A DNA stretch of 23,020 bases from Firmicutes bacterium UBA4996 (lineage in GTDB: Bacteria > Bacillota > Limnochordia > Darwinibacteriales > Darwinibacteriaceae): NCBI GenBank assembly GCA_002396805.1, contig DGYW01000064.1, positions 238,354-261,373 on the forward strand, in the 5' to 3' direction. Below the pieces are notes generated by a model. That model saw only the letters and a program-made list of their open reading frames with translations. It had not been told where the DNA came from and ran no database searches. Of the stretch, positions 1 to 7,555 are shown piece by piece; position 1 is the stretch's first letter, and every line of letters begins with the position of its first letter. The translations under genes were made by a program, and so were the position numbers.

Positions 1-228
1 ACAGTCTTATCTGGTCCTTTAGGGGGAGACCAACAAATTGGAGCCATGGTAGCCAGAGAAGAAGTACATGCCGTCATCTTTCTCCGAGATCCCCTCACCG
101 CCCAACCCCATGAACCGGACATAACAGCGCTACTGCGAGTTTGCGATGTGCACAATATTCCCTTGGCGACTAATGAAGCAACCGCGGAGTTGATTCTAGG
201 TCAACTACTGGCTTCCACGGGACGGTGA
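1..228 (+). CDS. mgsA: Methylglyoxal synthase, 3' end only
   Basis: This is the C-terminal 75 residues of methylglyoxal synthase, which converts dihydroxyacetone phosphate to methylglyoxal and phosphate in a cytoplasmic bypass of lower glycolysis. The reading frame is open from base 1, so the gene begins upstream and the internal ATG at 46 is not its start. The family signatures SGPLGGDQQIGAM, then FLRDPL, then PHEPDITALLRVCDVHNIP and LATNEATAE are all visible in order. These correspond to the phosphate-binding glycine/aspartate loop and the conserved Asp-Pro and His-Pro-Asp segments. The stop overlaps the GTG start of the lytic transglycosylase gene, so the two are probably co-transcribed. 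Identification is firm. The catalytic N-terminal part is outside the window. Confidence 0.93.
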   Translation, partial: TVLSGPLGGDQQIGAMVAREEVHAVIFLRDPLTAQPHEPDITALLRVCDVHNIPLATNEATAELILGQLLASTGR

Positions 229-788
229 GGCAGGTGTCACGCTTACTGCTTGCGGTCTTGGTGATTTTGTTTTTTGTTTTCAGTGCACCAACAATTTTGC
301 AGAAGGTTCTACCCCTTTCTTTTTCTGAACTAATTGTTTATTATGGAAATAGTGTGGGCGTGGATCCAGCCCTGATTGCCGCGGTAATTCAAGTGGAGAG
401 TAGTTTTCGCCCCTGGGTAGTGTCTACGAAAGGGGCAGTGGGATTAATGCAACTGATGCCTGAGACTGCCACTTGGGTTGCGGGGCAGCGTGGACTTGCC
501 ACAACCGACTTGGATTTAACAGATCCAGAAATTAATATTCAATTGGGAGTTTACTATTTGCACTATTTATTAGATCGTTTTCCCACAGAGACCGCCGCCT
601 TAGCAGCTTATAATGGGGGTCCCACCAATGTGAGGCGGTGGCTAGAGGAGGGCGTGTGGGATGGTTCCTCTGGGCAGGCGCGTCAGATTCCTTTTACCGA
701 GACTCGTGCCTATGTGCGCAAGGTTGGTCTAAGGCATCGACTGTACCAGTTCTTTTATCAAGAGGAACTCAAAGTTGAGAGGAGTTAA
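225..788 (+). CDS. Membrane-anchored lytic transglycosylase (SLT domain)
   Basis: A 187-residue murein lytic transglycosylase of the soluble-lytic (SLT, GH23) family, which cleaves the glycan strand of peptidoglycan and forms 1,6-anhydromuramic acid. Residues 5-24 form a single hydrophobic segment after a short basic start, a signal anchor or signal peptide. The catalytic domain fills the rest. The catalytic glutamate is Glu58 in VIQVESSF, followed by GLMQLMP (73-79) and AYNGGP (128-133), the three classic SLT motifs. The GTG start overlaps the mgsA stop (GTGA) and has no strong Shine-Dalgarno, so translation is probably coupled. An in-frame GTG at 234 is an alternative start. Context suggests cell wall remodelling. 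A link to the pili far downstream cannot be claimed. Confidence 0.9.
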   Translation: MRQVSRLLLAVLVILFFVFSAPTILQKVLPLSFSELIVYYGNSVGVDPALIAAVIQVESSFRPWVVSTKGAVGLMQLMPETATWVAGQRGLATTDLDLTDPEINIQLGVYYLHYLLDRFPTETAALAAYNGGPTNVRRWLEEGVWDGSSGQARQIPFTETRAYVRKVGLRHRLYQFFYQEELKVERS

Positions 789-791
789 AGG

Positions 792-1829
792 ATGACCAGA
801 CAAATTGAAACAGTCCAGCAAGTGGCGGATTATGTTCCCGATCCGGAGCGTAAGCTTTTTTCCGCTACACCCGAAGAAATTGAGCAAGGCTTAACTACGG
901 ATATCTATTTTGTGAAAACCAAGGAGATCTTAACAAAGCTCCAGTTAACTGACACTGTGGTTGTCGCGGAGATTTTTGGCAGACGCGACGGAATCTTTGC
1001 TGGGATGGAAGAGGCTAAGAACTTGCTCCAGGATCTTGGTCTAGAGGTGTGGAGTCTTCCTGAAGGGACTCCCTTTAGTGCCAAAGAAGTGGTTATGCGC
1101 ATCACTGGACCTTATGTACAGTTTGGCATTTATGAGACTGCAATTTTGGGGATTTTAGCCAGCTCCAGCGGGTGGGCAACTGCTGCCCATACTGCAAAAG
1201 AGGCGGCTGACGGTCGTCCTATTTTATGTTTTGGAGCCCGCCACGTTCATCCAGCCGTTGCCCCAGTAATGGAACGGGCCGCCATCATTGGCGGTGCTGA
1301 TGGGGCCTCTTGTATCCTAGGCGCGAAATTAGCTAATCAGGAACCAGCAGGGACAGTGCCCCACGCTTTATTCCTAATTGTGGGAGATACCCTAGAGGCT
1401 GCTGCTGCCTACAATGAGTTCATGCCAGCCCAATCAGTCCGTTCCATGTTAGTGGACACCTTTAAAGATGAGGTTGAAGAGAGTCTCCGGCTAGCAGCTG
1501 ATCCCAGAACTGGCTTAGAGTCGGTACGCCTCGACACTCCCAGTGAGCGGGGTGGAGTGACACCAGGCCTCATTCAAGAATTACGGGCAAAATTGGACTT
1601 GGCTGGGCACGAACAGATTAAGATCTTTGTCTCTGGTGGCCTAGATCCAGATCGCATTCGTCTGTTGGCAGCGGCTGGCGCCGACGCTTTTGGGGTAGGT
1701 AGCTTCATTTCGGGAGCACCAGCTATTGATATGACTATGGATCTTAAAGAAGTAAACGGACAAGCTGTTGCCAAACGGGGACGGATTCCTGGTCTTACAC
1801 CTGCACCGCGTCTTGAGCGGATCTTGTAA
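792..1829 (+). CDS. pncB: Nicotinate phosphoribosyltransferase
   Basis: A 345-residue nicotinate phosphoribosyltransferase, which joins nicotinate and PRPP to give nicotinate mononucleotide in the Preiss-Handler NAD salvage route. The length fits the short bacterial/archaeal branch of the family rather than the roughly 400-residue E. coli PncB. Visible marks are TTDIYF near residue 35, FGARHVHP at 147-154 (the family's substrate-binding histidine region), and the C-terminal phosphate-binding strand-loop IFVSGGLDPDRI followed by GADAFGVGSF. The ATG lies three bases after the preceding stop, with a purine-rich GAGAGGAG site upstream. The gene sits between a cell wall hydrolase and a putative transcription factor. 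Product assignment is confident. The exact subfamily name is not. Confidence 0.92.
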   Translation: MTRQIETVQQVADYVPDPERKLFSATPEEIEQGLTTDIYFVKTKEILTKLQLTDTVVVAEIFGRRDGIFAGMEEAKNLLQDLGLEVWSLPEGTPFSAKEVVMRITGPYVQFGIYETAILGILASSSGWATAAHTAKEAADGRPILCFGARHVHPAVAPVMERAAIIGGADGASCILGAKLANQEPAGTVPHALFLIVGDTLEAAAAYNEFMPAQSVRSMLVDTFKDEVEESLRLAADPRTGLESVRLDTPSERGGVTPGLIQELRAKLDLAGHEQIKIFVSGGLDPDRIRLLAAAGADAFGVGSFISGAPAIDMTMDLKEVNGQAVAKRGRIPGLTPAPRLERIL

Positions 1830-1842
1830 TGGAGGTGGGGTC

Positions 1843-2484
1843 ATGGGTTCCTCAGTGAAAGAACAAGTTATTGCCTTGGCTAGAAAAGACCCCTTCTTAA
1901 CAGTGGAAGAGTTGGCCAACCACGTGGGAACCACAACACCCTATGTACGCACTATTCTTTCTGAAGCTGATTTGTCCTTAAATCAAATGCGCAAAGAGTA
2001 TGCGAGGCAGCTAGAACTGCGGTTGGGGCAACATGTGGTGGAGCGAGAATTCGTCATTCACCCACAGCTACAGGTCACGAAAGTCACTCTAGAACAGTTA
2101 GGTATTGAGTCCAGAGGATGGGAAGGGCGAGATTTATTTCAGGTGGGGGAAGTGCAAAACACAGCTCCGCTACGGAGTTATCTGCAATTGGTTACCCCAC
2201 TGCCGTTGACGATCAGGGCAGATTATCGTAGTTTACGTGACTTATTGCCGTTCCGCACAACCGAATTAGTGGTTGAAGAACAGAGGGTAGAAGTGGTACA
2301 AGCCCCCACAGTGCTCGGTGAAGCTTTGCAGTGGTCCACTAACGTCCAGTCCCTGAGATTAAGCACCTATTTACATATGGAGGGAGAGCCAGTAGCTCTT
2401 GAGTTACACTGGCTCGCTCTAGAGGGATTGGTCTTGGAGTTCTTGCCCCAAAACGGAGAACTGAAGGTCTCTTTGACTGGTTAG
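1843..2484 (+). CDS. Helix-turn-helix protein with UTRA-like C-terminal half
   Basis: A 213-residue protein that starts at the ATG preceded by a strong GGAGGTGGGG site at 1831-1840. The frame is open further upstream, but that would overlap pncB and has no ribosome site. Residues 5-45 read as a small helix-turn-helix: LTVEELANHVG, a turn, then TTPYVRTILSEA as recognition helix. Residues about 60-205 look like a mixed alpha/beta ligand domain. LSTYLHMEGEPVALELHWL resembles the chorismate lyase-like UTRA domain of GntR-family repressors, where a ligand-site strand ends in a similar acidic pattern. I infer a ligand-responsive transcription factor, possibly degenerate. The partner ligand is unknown. 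It immediately precedes an inverted repeat that could be its operator. Confidence 0.6.
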   Translation: MGSSVKEQVIALARKDPFLTVEELANHVGTTTPYVRTILSEADLSLNQMRKEYARQLELRLGQHVVEREFVIHPQLQVTKVTLEQLGIESRGWEGRDLFQVGEVQNTAPLRSYLQLVTPLPLTIRADYRSLRDLLPFRTTELVVEEQRVEVVQAPTVLGEALQWSTNVQSLRLSTYLHMEGEPVALELHWLALEGLVLEFLPQNGELKVSLTG

Positions 2485-2491
2485 GGTAAAT

Positions 2492-2535
2492 ATTACTAGG
2501 TTTTCCATCTCTTTTTTGCAGGAGTTCCTAGTAAT
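2492..2535. repeat. Perfect 9-bp inverted repeat (possible operator)
   Basis: ATTACTAGG at 2492-2500 is exactly repeated in inverse orientation as CCTAGTAAT at 2527-2535, with 26 bases between. It lies in the gap between the helix-turn-helix gene and oppD, and the right arm follows directly after the putative -35 element. The spacer has a T-run but the right arm is not followed by one, so it is not a normal terminator. An operator or a weak RNA hairpin are both possible. Confidence 0.45.
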
Positions 2536-2544
2536 TCGGCGAAT
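2518..2544 (+). promoter_or_regulatory. Candidate SigH-type promoter for opp genes
   Basis: GCAGGAGTT (2518-2526) followed 14 bases later by GAAT (2541-2544) resembles the Spo0H/SigH pattern AGGAnnT, spacer, GAAT. The spacer is about one base shorter than the best-known consensus, depending on how it is aligned. I see no good SigA pair in the same gap. The inverted repeat overlaps it. This is pattern matching only. Confidence 0.35.
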
Positions 2545-2607
2545 AATACTTGGGTATCACGGGGGTATAGTATCCTTCGTGTGTAGGCTTAAGAGAGGGA
2601 GGGTATT

Positions 2608-3618
2608 ATGACACAGAAACTGTTGTCAGTCAGAGACCTCAAAACTTATTTCTATACAGATGATGGAGTGATTCCAGCTGTTGATGGCATCAGCTTCGAT
2701 CTGGACAAAGGAGGCACCATCGGCATCGTCGGAGAATCCGGCTGTGGTAAAAGTGTGACCTCTCTATCAGTTATGGGTCTTATTCCCCAACCACCGGGGA
2801 AAATTGAAGGTGGAGAAATTATTTTTGAAGGTCAGGACCTTCTCAAACTATCTGAAGCGGAGATGAGGCATATTCGTGGAAATGATATTTCCATGATTTT
2901 CCAAGAACCCATGACTTCGCTTAATCCGGTCTTTACCGTTGGTAATCAGATTGCTGAAGCCATCATTCTTCATCAAGGCCTAGATAAGGAAGCTGCTCGT
3001 GAGAAAGCCATCGAAATGCTTCGGTTAGTAGGAATTCCATCGCCTGAGAGTCGAGTTGATGACTATCCACACCAAATGAGTGGTGGTATGCGCCAAAGGG
3101 TAATGATCGCTATGGCCTTATCGTGCAATCCTAAATTATTAATTGCGGACGAGCCAACCACTGCCTTGGACGTAACTATCCAAGCTCAGATTTTGGACTT
3201 AATGCGGCAACTACGTAAAGACTTTGGTACTGCCATTATGATGATTACCCATGACTTGGGTGTTATTGCTGAGCTAGTGGAAAAAGTAGTAGTTATGTAC
3301 ACCGGTAAGATTGTGGAGGCCGCCGATACCTATACAATTTTTAAAGAACCACAGCATCCCTATACAATTGGTCTGTTAGGTTCCATTCCTCGTTTAGACA
3401 GCTCAGGAGAGAGACTGCAAACTATTCCAGGTTCGGTACCTATTCCAGGGAGTTTTCCAGTGGGATGCGGTTTCCATCCTCGTTGTCCCTTTGCTACAGA
3501 GTTATGTGTAGCAAAGCGTCCACCAGCCTTTGAAATTAAAGAAGGTCATCAGGTGGCTTGCTGGCGAGTAGTGGACTTTGATGAAAATGCCGCTGTTGAT
3601 CAAAAGGAGGTGGGCTAA
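2608..3618 (+). CDS. oppD: Oligopeptide/dipeptide ABC transporter ATPase (OppD/DppD type)
   Basis: A 336-residue ATP-binding subunit of a peptide or nickel-type importer. It hydrolyses ATP on the cytoplasmic face to drive uptake through a partner permease pair. Walker A is GESGCGKS (42-49), the Q-loop glutamine is Gln99 in IFQEPMTSLNP, the ABC signature is MSGGMRQR (157-164), and Walker B is LLIADEP (177-183), followed by TTALD. The C-terminal extension with HPYTIGLLGSIP and the cysteine cluster CGFHPRCPF...C...C is the oligo_HPY domain that marks the OppD/DppD group. The start has a GAGGGAGGG site. It is followed after three bases by an OppF-like gene. No permease or substrate-binding protein gene lies nearby, so the substrate cannot be assigned. 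Confidence 0.92.
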   Translation: MTQKLLSVRDLKTYFYTDDGVIPAVDGISFDLDKGGTIGIVGESGCGKSVTSLSVMGLIPQPPGKIEGGEIIFEGQDLLKLSEAEMRHIRGNDISMIFQEPMTSLNPVFTVGNQIAEAIILHQGLDKEAAREKAIEMLRLVGIPSPESRVDDYPHQMSGGMRQRVMIAMALSCNPKLLIADEPTTALDVTIQAQILDLMRQLRKDFGTAIMMITHDLGVIAELVEKVVVMYTGKIVEAADTYTIFKEPQHPYTIGLLGSIPRLDSSGERLQTIPGSVPIPGSFPVGCGFHPRCPFATELCVAKRPPAFEIKEGHQVACWRVVDFDENAAVDQKEVG

Positions 3619-3621
3619 ACC

Positions 3622-4644
3622 ATGACTGTGAAAGTCAAGAAAGACCAACAAGAGGTTTTACTTGAGGTCAAGAACTTAGTCAAACACTTTCCCATTCGTC
3701 AGGGCATCATCTTCACCAAACAAGTTGGCGCGGTTCAAGCAGTTGATGATATTAGCTTTAACGTACACAAGGGAGAAACACTAGGTTTGGTAGGTGAGAG
3801 TGGTTGCGGTAAAACCACCACAGGTCGCCTCATTCTCCGTTTGCTAGAAGCTACATCAGGAGAGATATATTTCGATGGGAAAAATATTCCTGCGCTGCCC
3901 AAAGATGAAATGCGGGAATTGCGGAAAGAGATGCAAATCATTTTTCAGGACCCCTATGGTTCGCTCAACCCCCGTATGACTGTTGGTGACATTATTGGGG
4001 AGCCTTTACACATTCACAAGTTGGCTCGGGGACCGGAAAAAGAAAAGAGAGTTCGGGAGCTTTTGGAAGTAGTAGGCTTAAACGCCTTCCACGCTCGCCG
4101 TTTTCCCCACGAATTCTCTGGTGGTCAAAGGCAAAGAATTGGGATTGCTAGGGCACTGGCAGTAAATCCCCGTTTGATTATTGCTGATGAACCGGTTTCT
4201 GCCCTAGACGTATCTATTCAGGCTCAGGTTATTAACCTGCTAGAAGATTTACAAGAAGAGTATGGTCTCACCTATTTGTTTATTGCCCACGACTTGAGTG
4301 TGGTTAAGCACATTTCAGACCGGGTGGCCGTAATGTACCTCGGTAAGATTGTGGAATTGACCGGTAAGGACGAGTTGTATCGCAACCCGAAACATCCTTA
4401 TACGCAAGCTCTACTTTCTGCTATTCCCGAAGCGGATCCGACTATCAAGAAGGAACGGATCCTCCTTAGAGGGGATGTGCCTAGCCCAATTAATCCACCT
4501 AAGGGTTGTCGTTTCCACACTAGATGTCCTAAAGCCATGGATATCTGCCGGGTGGAAGAACCTGAATTCGTCGATACTGGTGACGGACACTTTGTGGCTT
4601 GCCACTTAGTTCCAGCTGCCAACGAAGGTAAAAAATTAGCATAA
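3622..4644 (+). CDS. oppF: Oligopeptide/dipeptide ABC transporter ATPase (OppF/DppF type)
   Basis: A 340-residue second ATPase that would form a heterodimer with the preceding OppD-like protein. Walker A GESGCGKT spans 58-65, the Q-loop lies at Gln109 in IIFQDPYGSLNPRMT, the signature is FSGGQRQR (165-172), and Walker B is LIIADEP (185-191) followed by VSALD. The tail carries HPYTQALLSAIPEADP and the cysteine pattern CRFHTRCP...C...C of the oligo_HPY domain. The ATG at 3622 has an excellent AAAGGAGGTG site that overlaps the end of oppD. Together these genes form a two-gene ATPase unit. The leader terminator at 4734-4777 probably also ends readthrough from this operon. Confidence 0.92.
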   Translation: MTVKVKKDQQEVLLEVKNLVKHFPIRQGIIFTKQVGAVQAVDDISFNVHKGETLGLVGESGCGKTTTGRLILRLLEATSGEIYFDGKNIPALPKDEMRELRKEMQIIFQDPYGSLNPRMTVGDIIGEPLHIHKLARGPEKEKRVRELLEVVGLNAFHARRFPHEFSGGQRQRIGIARALAVNPRLIIADEPVSALDVSIQAQVINLLEDLQEEYGLTYLFIAHDLSVVKHISDRVAVMYLGKIVELTGKDELYRNPKHPYTQALLSAIPEADPTIKKERILLRGDVPSPINPPKGCRFHTRCPKAMDICRVEEPEFVDTGDGHFVACHLVPAANEGKKLA

Positions 4645-4658
4645 TGATGTTATGGGGC

Positions 4659-4687
4659 TTGCCCATGACGCAGAATTATTGTATGCT
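4659..4687 (+). promoter_or_regulatory. Candidate SigA promoter of the glp-like operon
   Basis: TTGCCC (4659-4664), a 17-base spacer, then TATGCT (4682-4687) fits a SigA-type promoter, with four of six matches in each box and ideal spacing. Transcription would start near 4694, giving a leader of about 120 bases that contains the antiterminator and terminator hairpins before the gene at 4818. Confidence 0.5.
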
Positions 4688-4711
4688 ATATACAAAGAAT
4701 TCATTTAACCA

Positions 4712-4744
4712 TCGGGACGAGAGAAAAGAGAAGAGTCCTACCGA
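4712..4744 (+). promoter_or_regulatory. Candidate antiterminator hairpin in the glp-like leader
   Basis: TCGGGAC (4712-4718) can pair with GTC (4735-4737) plus CCGA (4741-4744), leaving CTA bulged. This uses the same bases as the 5' arm of the downstream terminator, so the two folds exclude each other. The loop between the arms, GAGAGAAAAGAGAAGA, is purely purine and could be a protein-binding site. By analogy with GlpP control of glp genes in Bacillus, an RNA-binding antiterminator is a reasonable guess. No such gene is in the window. Confidence 0.45.
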
Positions 4745-4777
4745 GGTCTGTTTGTTATACCTCGGGGGACTTTTTTT
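4734..4777 (+). terminator. Intrinsic terminator in the glp-like leader
   Basis: AGTCC (4734-4738) and CCGAGG (4741-4746) pair with CCTCGG (4760-4765) and GGACT (4767-4771), with a small internal loop (TA opposite G). Seven T residues (4771-4777) follow at once. It stands only 40 bases before the ATG at 4818 and no promoter fits in between, so it probably acts as an attenuator as well as ending oppDF transcripts. Confidence 0.75.
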
Positions 4778-4779
4778 GT

Positions 4780-4803
4780 TGTCCAAAATGCTGTCCAAAA
4801 TGT
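4780..4803 (+). repeat. Two tandem 12-bp copies of TGTCCAAAATG(C/T)
   Basis: TGTCCAAAATGC at 4780-4791 is followed directly by TGTCCAAAATGT at 4792-4803, between the leader terminator and the ribosome binding site of the next gene. One base differs at the copy end. The unit contains no obvious start or ribosome site. It may be a replication-slippage duplication or a paired protein-binding site. Confidence 0.6.
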
Positions 4804-4817
4804 AAGGAGGTTATGCT

Positions 4818-6293
4818 ATGAATGGAATTGACAAAGAAAGAAGGTCAGTGCAGGTAGCCATCGTCGGTGGCGGGATTATGGGCACGGCTGTAGCACGAGA
4901 ACTCAGTAAGTACAAGTTAGACATACTATTGGTGGAAGCAGAACCGGAGGTAGGTTGGGGAACAACTAAGGCAAATAGTGGGATTGTGCACGCAGGTTTT
5001 CACGAAGAACCAGGTACATTAAAGGCTAAGTATTGTTTGCCAGGCAATCAAATGTACCCACAGCTTTGCGAAGAGCTAAATGTATGCTTCAAACAAAACG
5101 GCATAATGCTTGTGGCCCGCAACGAAGAAGAGATGGAGACAGTCCTAGCTTATTACGAACGTGGCAAAGAGCGAGGAGTTAATGTCAAGTTACTCAGCAA
5201 AGAAGAAGTATTTGCCCAAGAGCCCAATTTAGATCCTGGGATCGTTGGTGCACTCTATGCGCCTGAAGGCGGCTCAGTGATGCCCTTTGAACTAGCCGCA
5301 GCTTTGATGGAAAATGCGATCGTCAACGGTGCCCAGTTACTGGTGGACAACCCTGTAATCAATGCTTGGAGCGAAGGCGAGAAAAAATACCTAGAAACAC
5401 CTACCACCATCATTGAAGCTGATATCGTGATTAATGCTGCAGGCTTATTTAGCGATGATCTCGCTCGCATGTTTGGTGACGATTATTTCTCCATTCATCC
5501 TAGAAAAGGTGAAGAATATCTCTTTGATCTTTCCTTACATGGTTTAGTAACCTCTACCATTTTCCCAGTCCCAGGCAAGTTGAGCAAAGGTATCTTGGTA
5601 ATCCCAACGGCTGCTGGTAACCTCATGATGGGTCCAACTGGTGACAATATTGAGACTAAAGAAGATTTAGGTACTTCCTACGACGGGTTTGAGAGGATTT
5701 TTGAGGGAGCGAGAAGTCTTGTACCCAGTCTTGATCCTAGAAAAATCATCGCTCAGTTTGCGGGAGTTAGGGCTGCTAGCGACCGGGCAGATTTCATTGT
5801 TGAGTTTTCTCCTTCAGTACCTGGTTTGCTACATCTATCTGGTATTGAATCACCAGGTCTTACTGCAGCACCTGCCATTGCCGTAGATGTACCTAGGATG
5901 CTGGAAGAGGCCGGTTATAAACTAGAACCAAAGGAAAACTTCCAACCACGTCGTGAGGGTGTAGTTCGCTTTAATGAGCTATCCCGGAAAGAGCAAGATG
6001 AAGTGGTCAAACAAGATCCTCGCTATGGTCGGATTATCTGCCGCTGCGAAAGCATTACAGAAGGTGAGATTGTGGATGCAATTCATCGCGGCGCTAGAAC
6101 TCTAGATGGCATTAAGTTTAGGGCTCGAGCCGGTGCCGGTCGTTGCCAGGGAGGTTTTTGCCAGCCCTTCATTATGCAAATCTTAAGTCGCGAATTGGGT
6201 ATTCCTATGTCTCAGGTGACTAAGAGTGGTCAGGGGAGCGAACAGATTATGTTCGAAGCGAAAGAACTTTTTGAAGATGAGGTGCTATCATGA
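4818..6293 (+). CDS. FAD-dependent oxidoreductase, GlpA-like glycerol-3-phosphate dehydrogenase, with C-terminal Fe-S domain
   Basis: A 491-residue flavoprotein of the DAO/GlpA family. An N-terminal FAD-binding Rossmann motif, VGGGIMGTAVARELSK, begins near residue 16, followed by TTKANSGIVHAGFH, typical of the GlpA/LhgO group. Residues about 400-455 form a BFD-like [2Fe-2S] domain, with Cys408, Cys410, Cys443 and Cys448 in a C-x-C...C-x4-C arrangement as in anaerobic GlpA. Oxidation of sn-glycerol-3-phosphate to dihydroxyacetone phosphate is the most likely reaction, but a related 2-hydroxyacid is possible. The start is set by AAGGAGG seven bases before ATG. The stop overlaps the next gene by ATGA, and the three-gene order here recurs with glpK in other anaerobes. 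Expression is probably gated by the leader terminator. Confidence 0.85.
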   Translation: MNGIDKERRSVQVAIVGGGIMGTAVARELSKYKLDILLVEAEPEVGWGTTKANSGIVHAGFHEEPGTLKAKYCLPGNQMYPQLCEELNVCFKQNGIMLVARNEEEMETVLAYYERGKERGVNVKLLSKEEVFAQEPNLDPGIVGALYAPEGGSVMPFELAAALMENAIVNGAQLLVDNPVINAWSEGEKKYLETPTTIIEADIVINAAGLFSDDLARMFGDDYFSIHPRKGEEYLFDLSLHGLVTSTIFPVPGKLSKGILVIPTAAGNLMMGPTGDNIETKEDLGTSYDGFERIFEGARSLVPSLDPRKIIAQFAGVRAASDRADFIVEFSPSVPGLLHLSGIESPGLTAAPAIAVDVPRMLEEAGYKLEPKENFQPRREGVVRFNELSRKEQDEVVKQDPRYGRIICRCESITEGEIVDAIHRGARTLDGIKFRARAGAGRCQGGFCQPFIMQILSRELGIPMSQVTKSGQGSEQIMFEAKELFEDEVLS

Positions 6294-7555
6294 GGCAATT
6301 ACAGGTTGATGTGGCAGTAATTGGTGGGGGACCAGCTGGGTTAGCAGCTGCTTTGGCCGCCCGTCGTGAAGGCGCCACTAAGGTTATCATTATTGAGCGG
6401 AATAATGAGCTTGGCGGGATTTTGCAGCAATGTATTCACCACGGTTTCGGCCTGCATCGTTTTAAAGCAGAACTAACTGGTCCCGAATACGCTCAGCGAT
6501 TTATTAACGAAGTGAAAGAAAGCGATATCGAGGTCATGCTAGAGACTATGGTTCTCGAAGTGACTGATGACAAAAAAATCTATGCTGTTAATAGCAAGGT
6601 GGGAATGTTTGAAATCACTGCACAGGCCATCGTTTTGGCCATGGGTTGCCGGGAGAGAACTCGGGGTGCCTTGAGGATTCCGGGTCGACGGCCCGCAGGG
6701 GTTTATTCTGCCGGAACAGCCCAGCGTTTCGTAAACATTGATGGTTATGTTCCAGGTAAAAAAGCGGTAATTCTTGGATCAGGAGATATTGGTCTCATCA
6801 TGGCCCGTCGCTTCACATTAGAGGGTGCTAAGGTGGAGGCAGTCGTGGAGGTTTTACCTTACGCAGCTGGTTTAACCCGAAATGTAGTCCAATGTCTGGA
6901 TGACTTTGATATTCCCCTTTATCTTCAATCAACTGTGATTGAAATCCATGGAGATAAGCGCCTGGAAGGGGTCACCATCGCTAAAGTTGATGAGAAGTGG
7001 AATCCAATTCCTGGCACCGAAAAATTTATTGAATGCGATACCTTACTACTTTCAGTTGGTTTGGTTCCTGAAAACGAACTCTCCTCTCAGGCGGGAGTGG
7101 CCATTGATCCCATTACTAATGGACCAATTGTCAACGAATCCATGATGACCAACATTCCGGGAGTTTTCGCTTGTGGTAACGTGCTACATGTACACGACTT
7201 AGTGGATAACGTCTCTAAAGAAGCAGAGCGGGCTGGGGAGTTTGCAGGTCGTTATGTGAGTGGTAGGAGCGCCGAAACCCCTAAGCGTATTAAGGTCAAG
7301 GCTGGGGAAAACATTCGCTATGTGGTACCCCATGAGGTTTCTGCAAATGAGCCAGTAGAGTTTTTCATGCGGGTACAAAGGCCCGACGAAAATGTTACTC
7401 TAGATGTTGGTGGTCTGCGTTCAGTGCGTAAACAGACTGTGCGCCCCAGTGAGATGCTTAATATTACCGTCACTCCAGAGCAACTCCAAACCCTAGAGGG
7501 GGACACCCTCACCATTCAAATTGTTTCTCAGAAGGAGGTTGCAGCTCGTGGTTAA
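6290..7555 (+). CDS. FAD/NAD-dependent oxidoreductase, partner of the GlpA-like protein
   Basis: A 421-residue pyridine nucleotide-disulfide-type flavoprotein. FAD is bound by VIGGGPAGLAAALAARR (about 10-26). LGGILQQCIHHGFG holds a conserved cysteine at 48 and GCRERTRG another at 120. A second Rossmann motif, ILGSGDIG (161-168), should bind NAD(P), and NIPGVFACGN marks the C-terminal FAD contact. In E. coli the GlpB subunit occupies this genomic place, but this protein is closer to the NADH-linked enzymes found beside GlpA-like genes in Firmicutes and Thermotoga. I infer that it passes electrons between the dehydrogenase and NAD(H). ATGA overlap on the 5' side and an 8-base overlap on the 3' side indicate translational coupling. 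Confidence 0.85.
   Translation: MRQLQVDVAVIGGGPAGLAAALAARREGATKVIIIERNNELGGILQQCIHHGFGLHRFKAELTGPEYAQRFINEVKESDIEVMLETMVLEVTDDKKIYAVNSKVGMFEITAQAIVLAMGCRERTRGALRIPGRRPAGVYSAGTAQRFVNIDGYVPGKKAVILGSGDIGLIMARRFTLEGAKVEAVVEVLPYAAGLTRNVVQCLDDFDIPLYLQSTVIEIHGDKRLEGVTIAKVDEKWNPIPGTEKFIECDTLLLSVGLVPENELSSQAGVAIDPITNGPIVNESMMTNIPGVFACGNVLHVHDLVDNVSKEAERAGEFAGRYVSGRSAETPKRIKVKAGENIRYVVPHEVSANEPVEFFMRVQRPDENVTLDVGGLRSVRKQTVRPSEMLNITVTPEQLQTLEGDTLTIQIVSQKEVAARG

Noticed and set aside
46..228. ATG at 46 as a start for a 60-residue protein
   Set aside because: The frame is open to base 1 and the residues before the ATG match the methylglyoxal synthase glycine loop, so this is a truncated larger gene.
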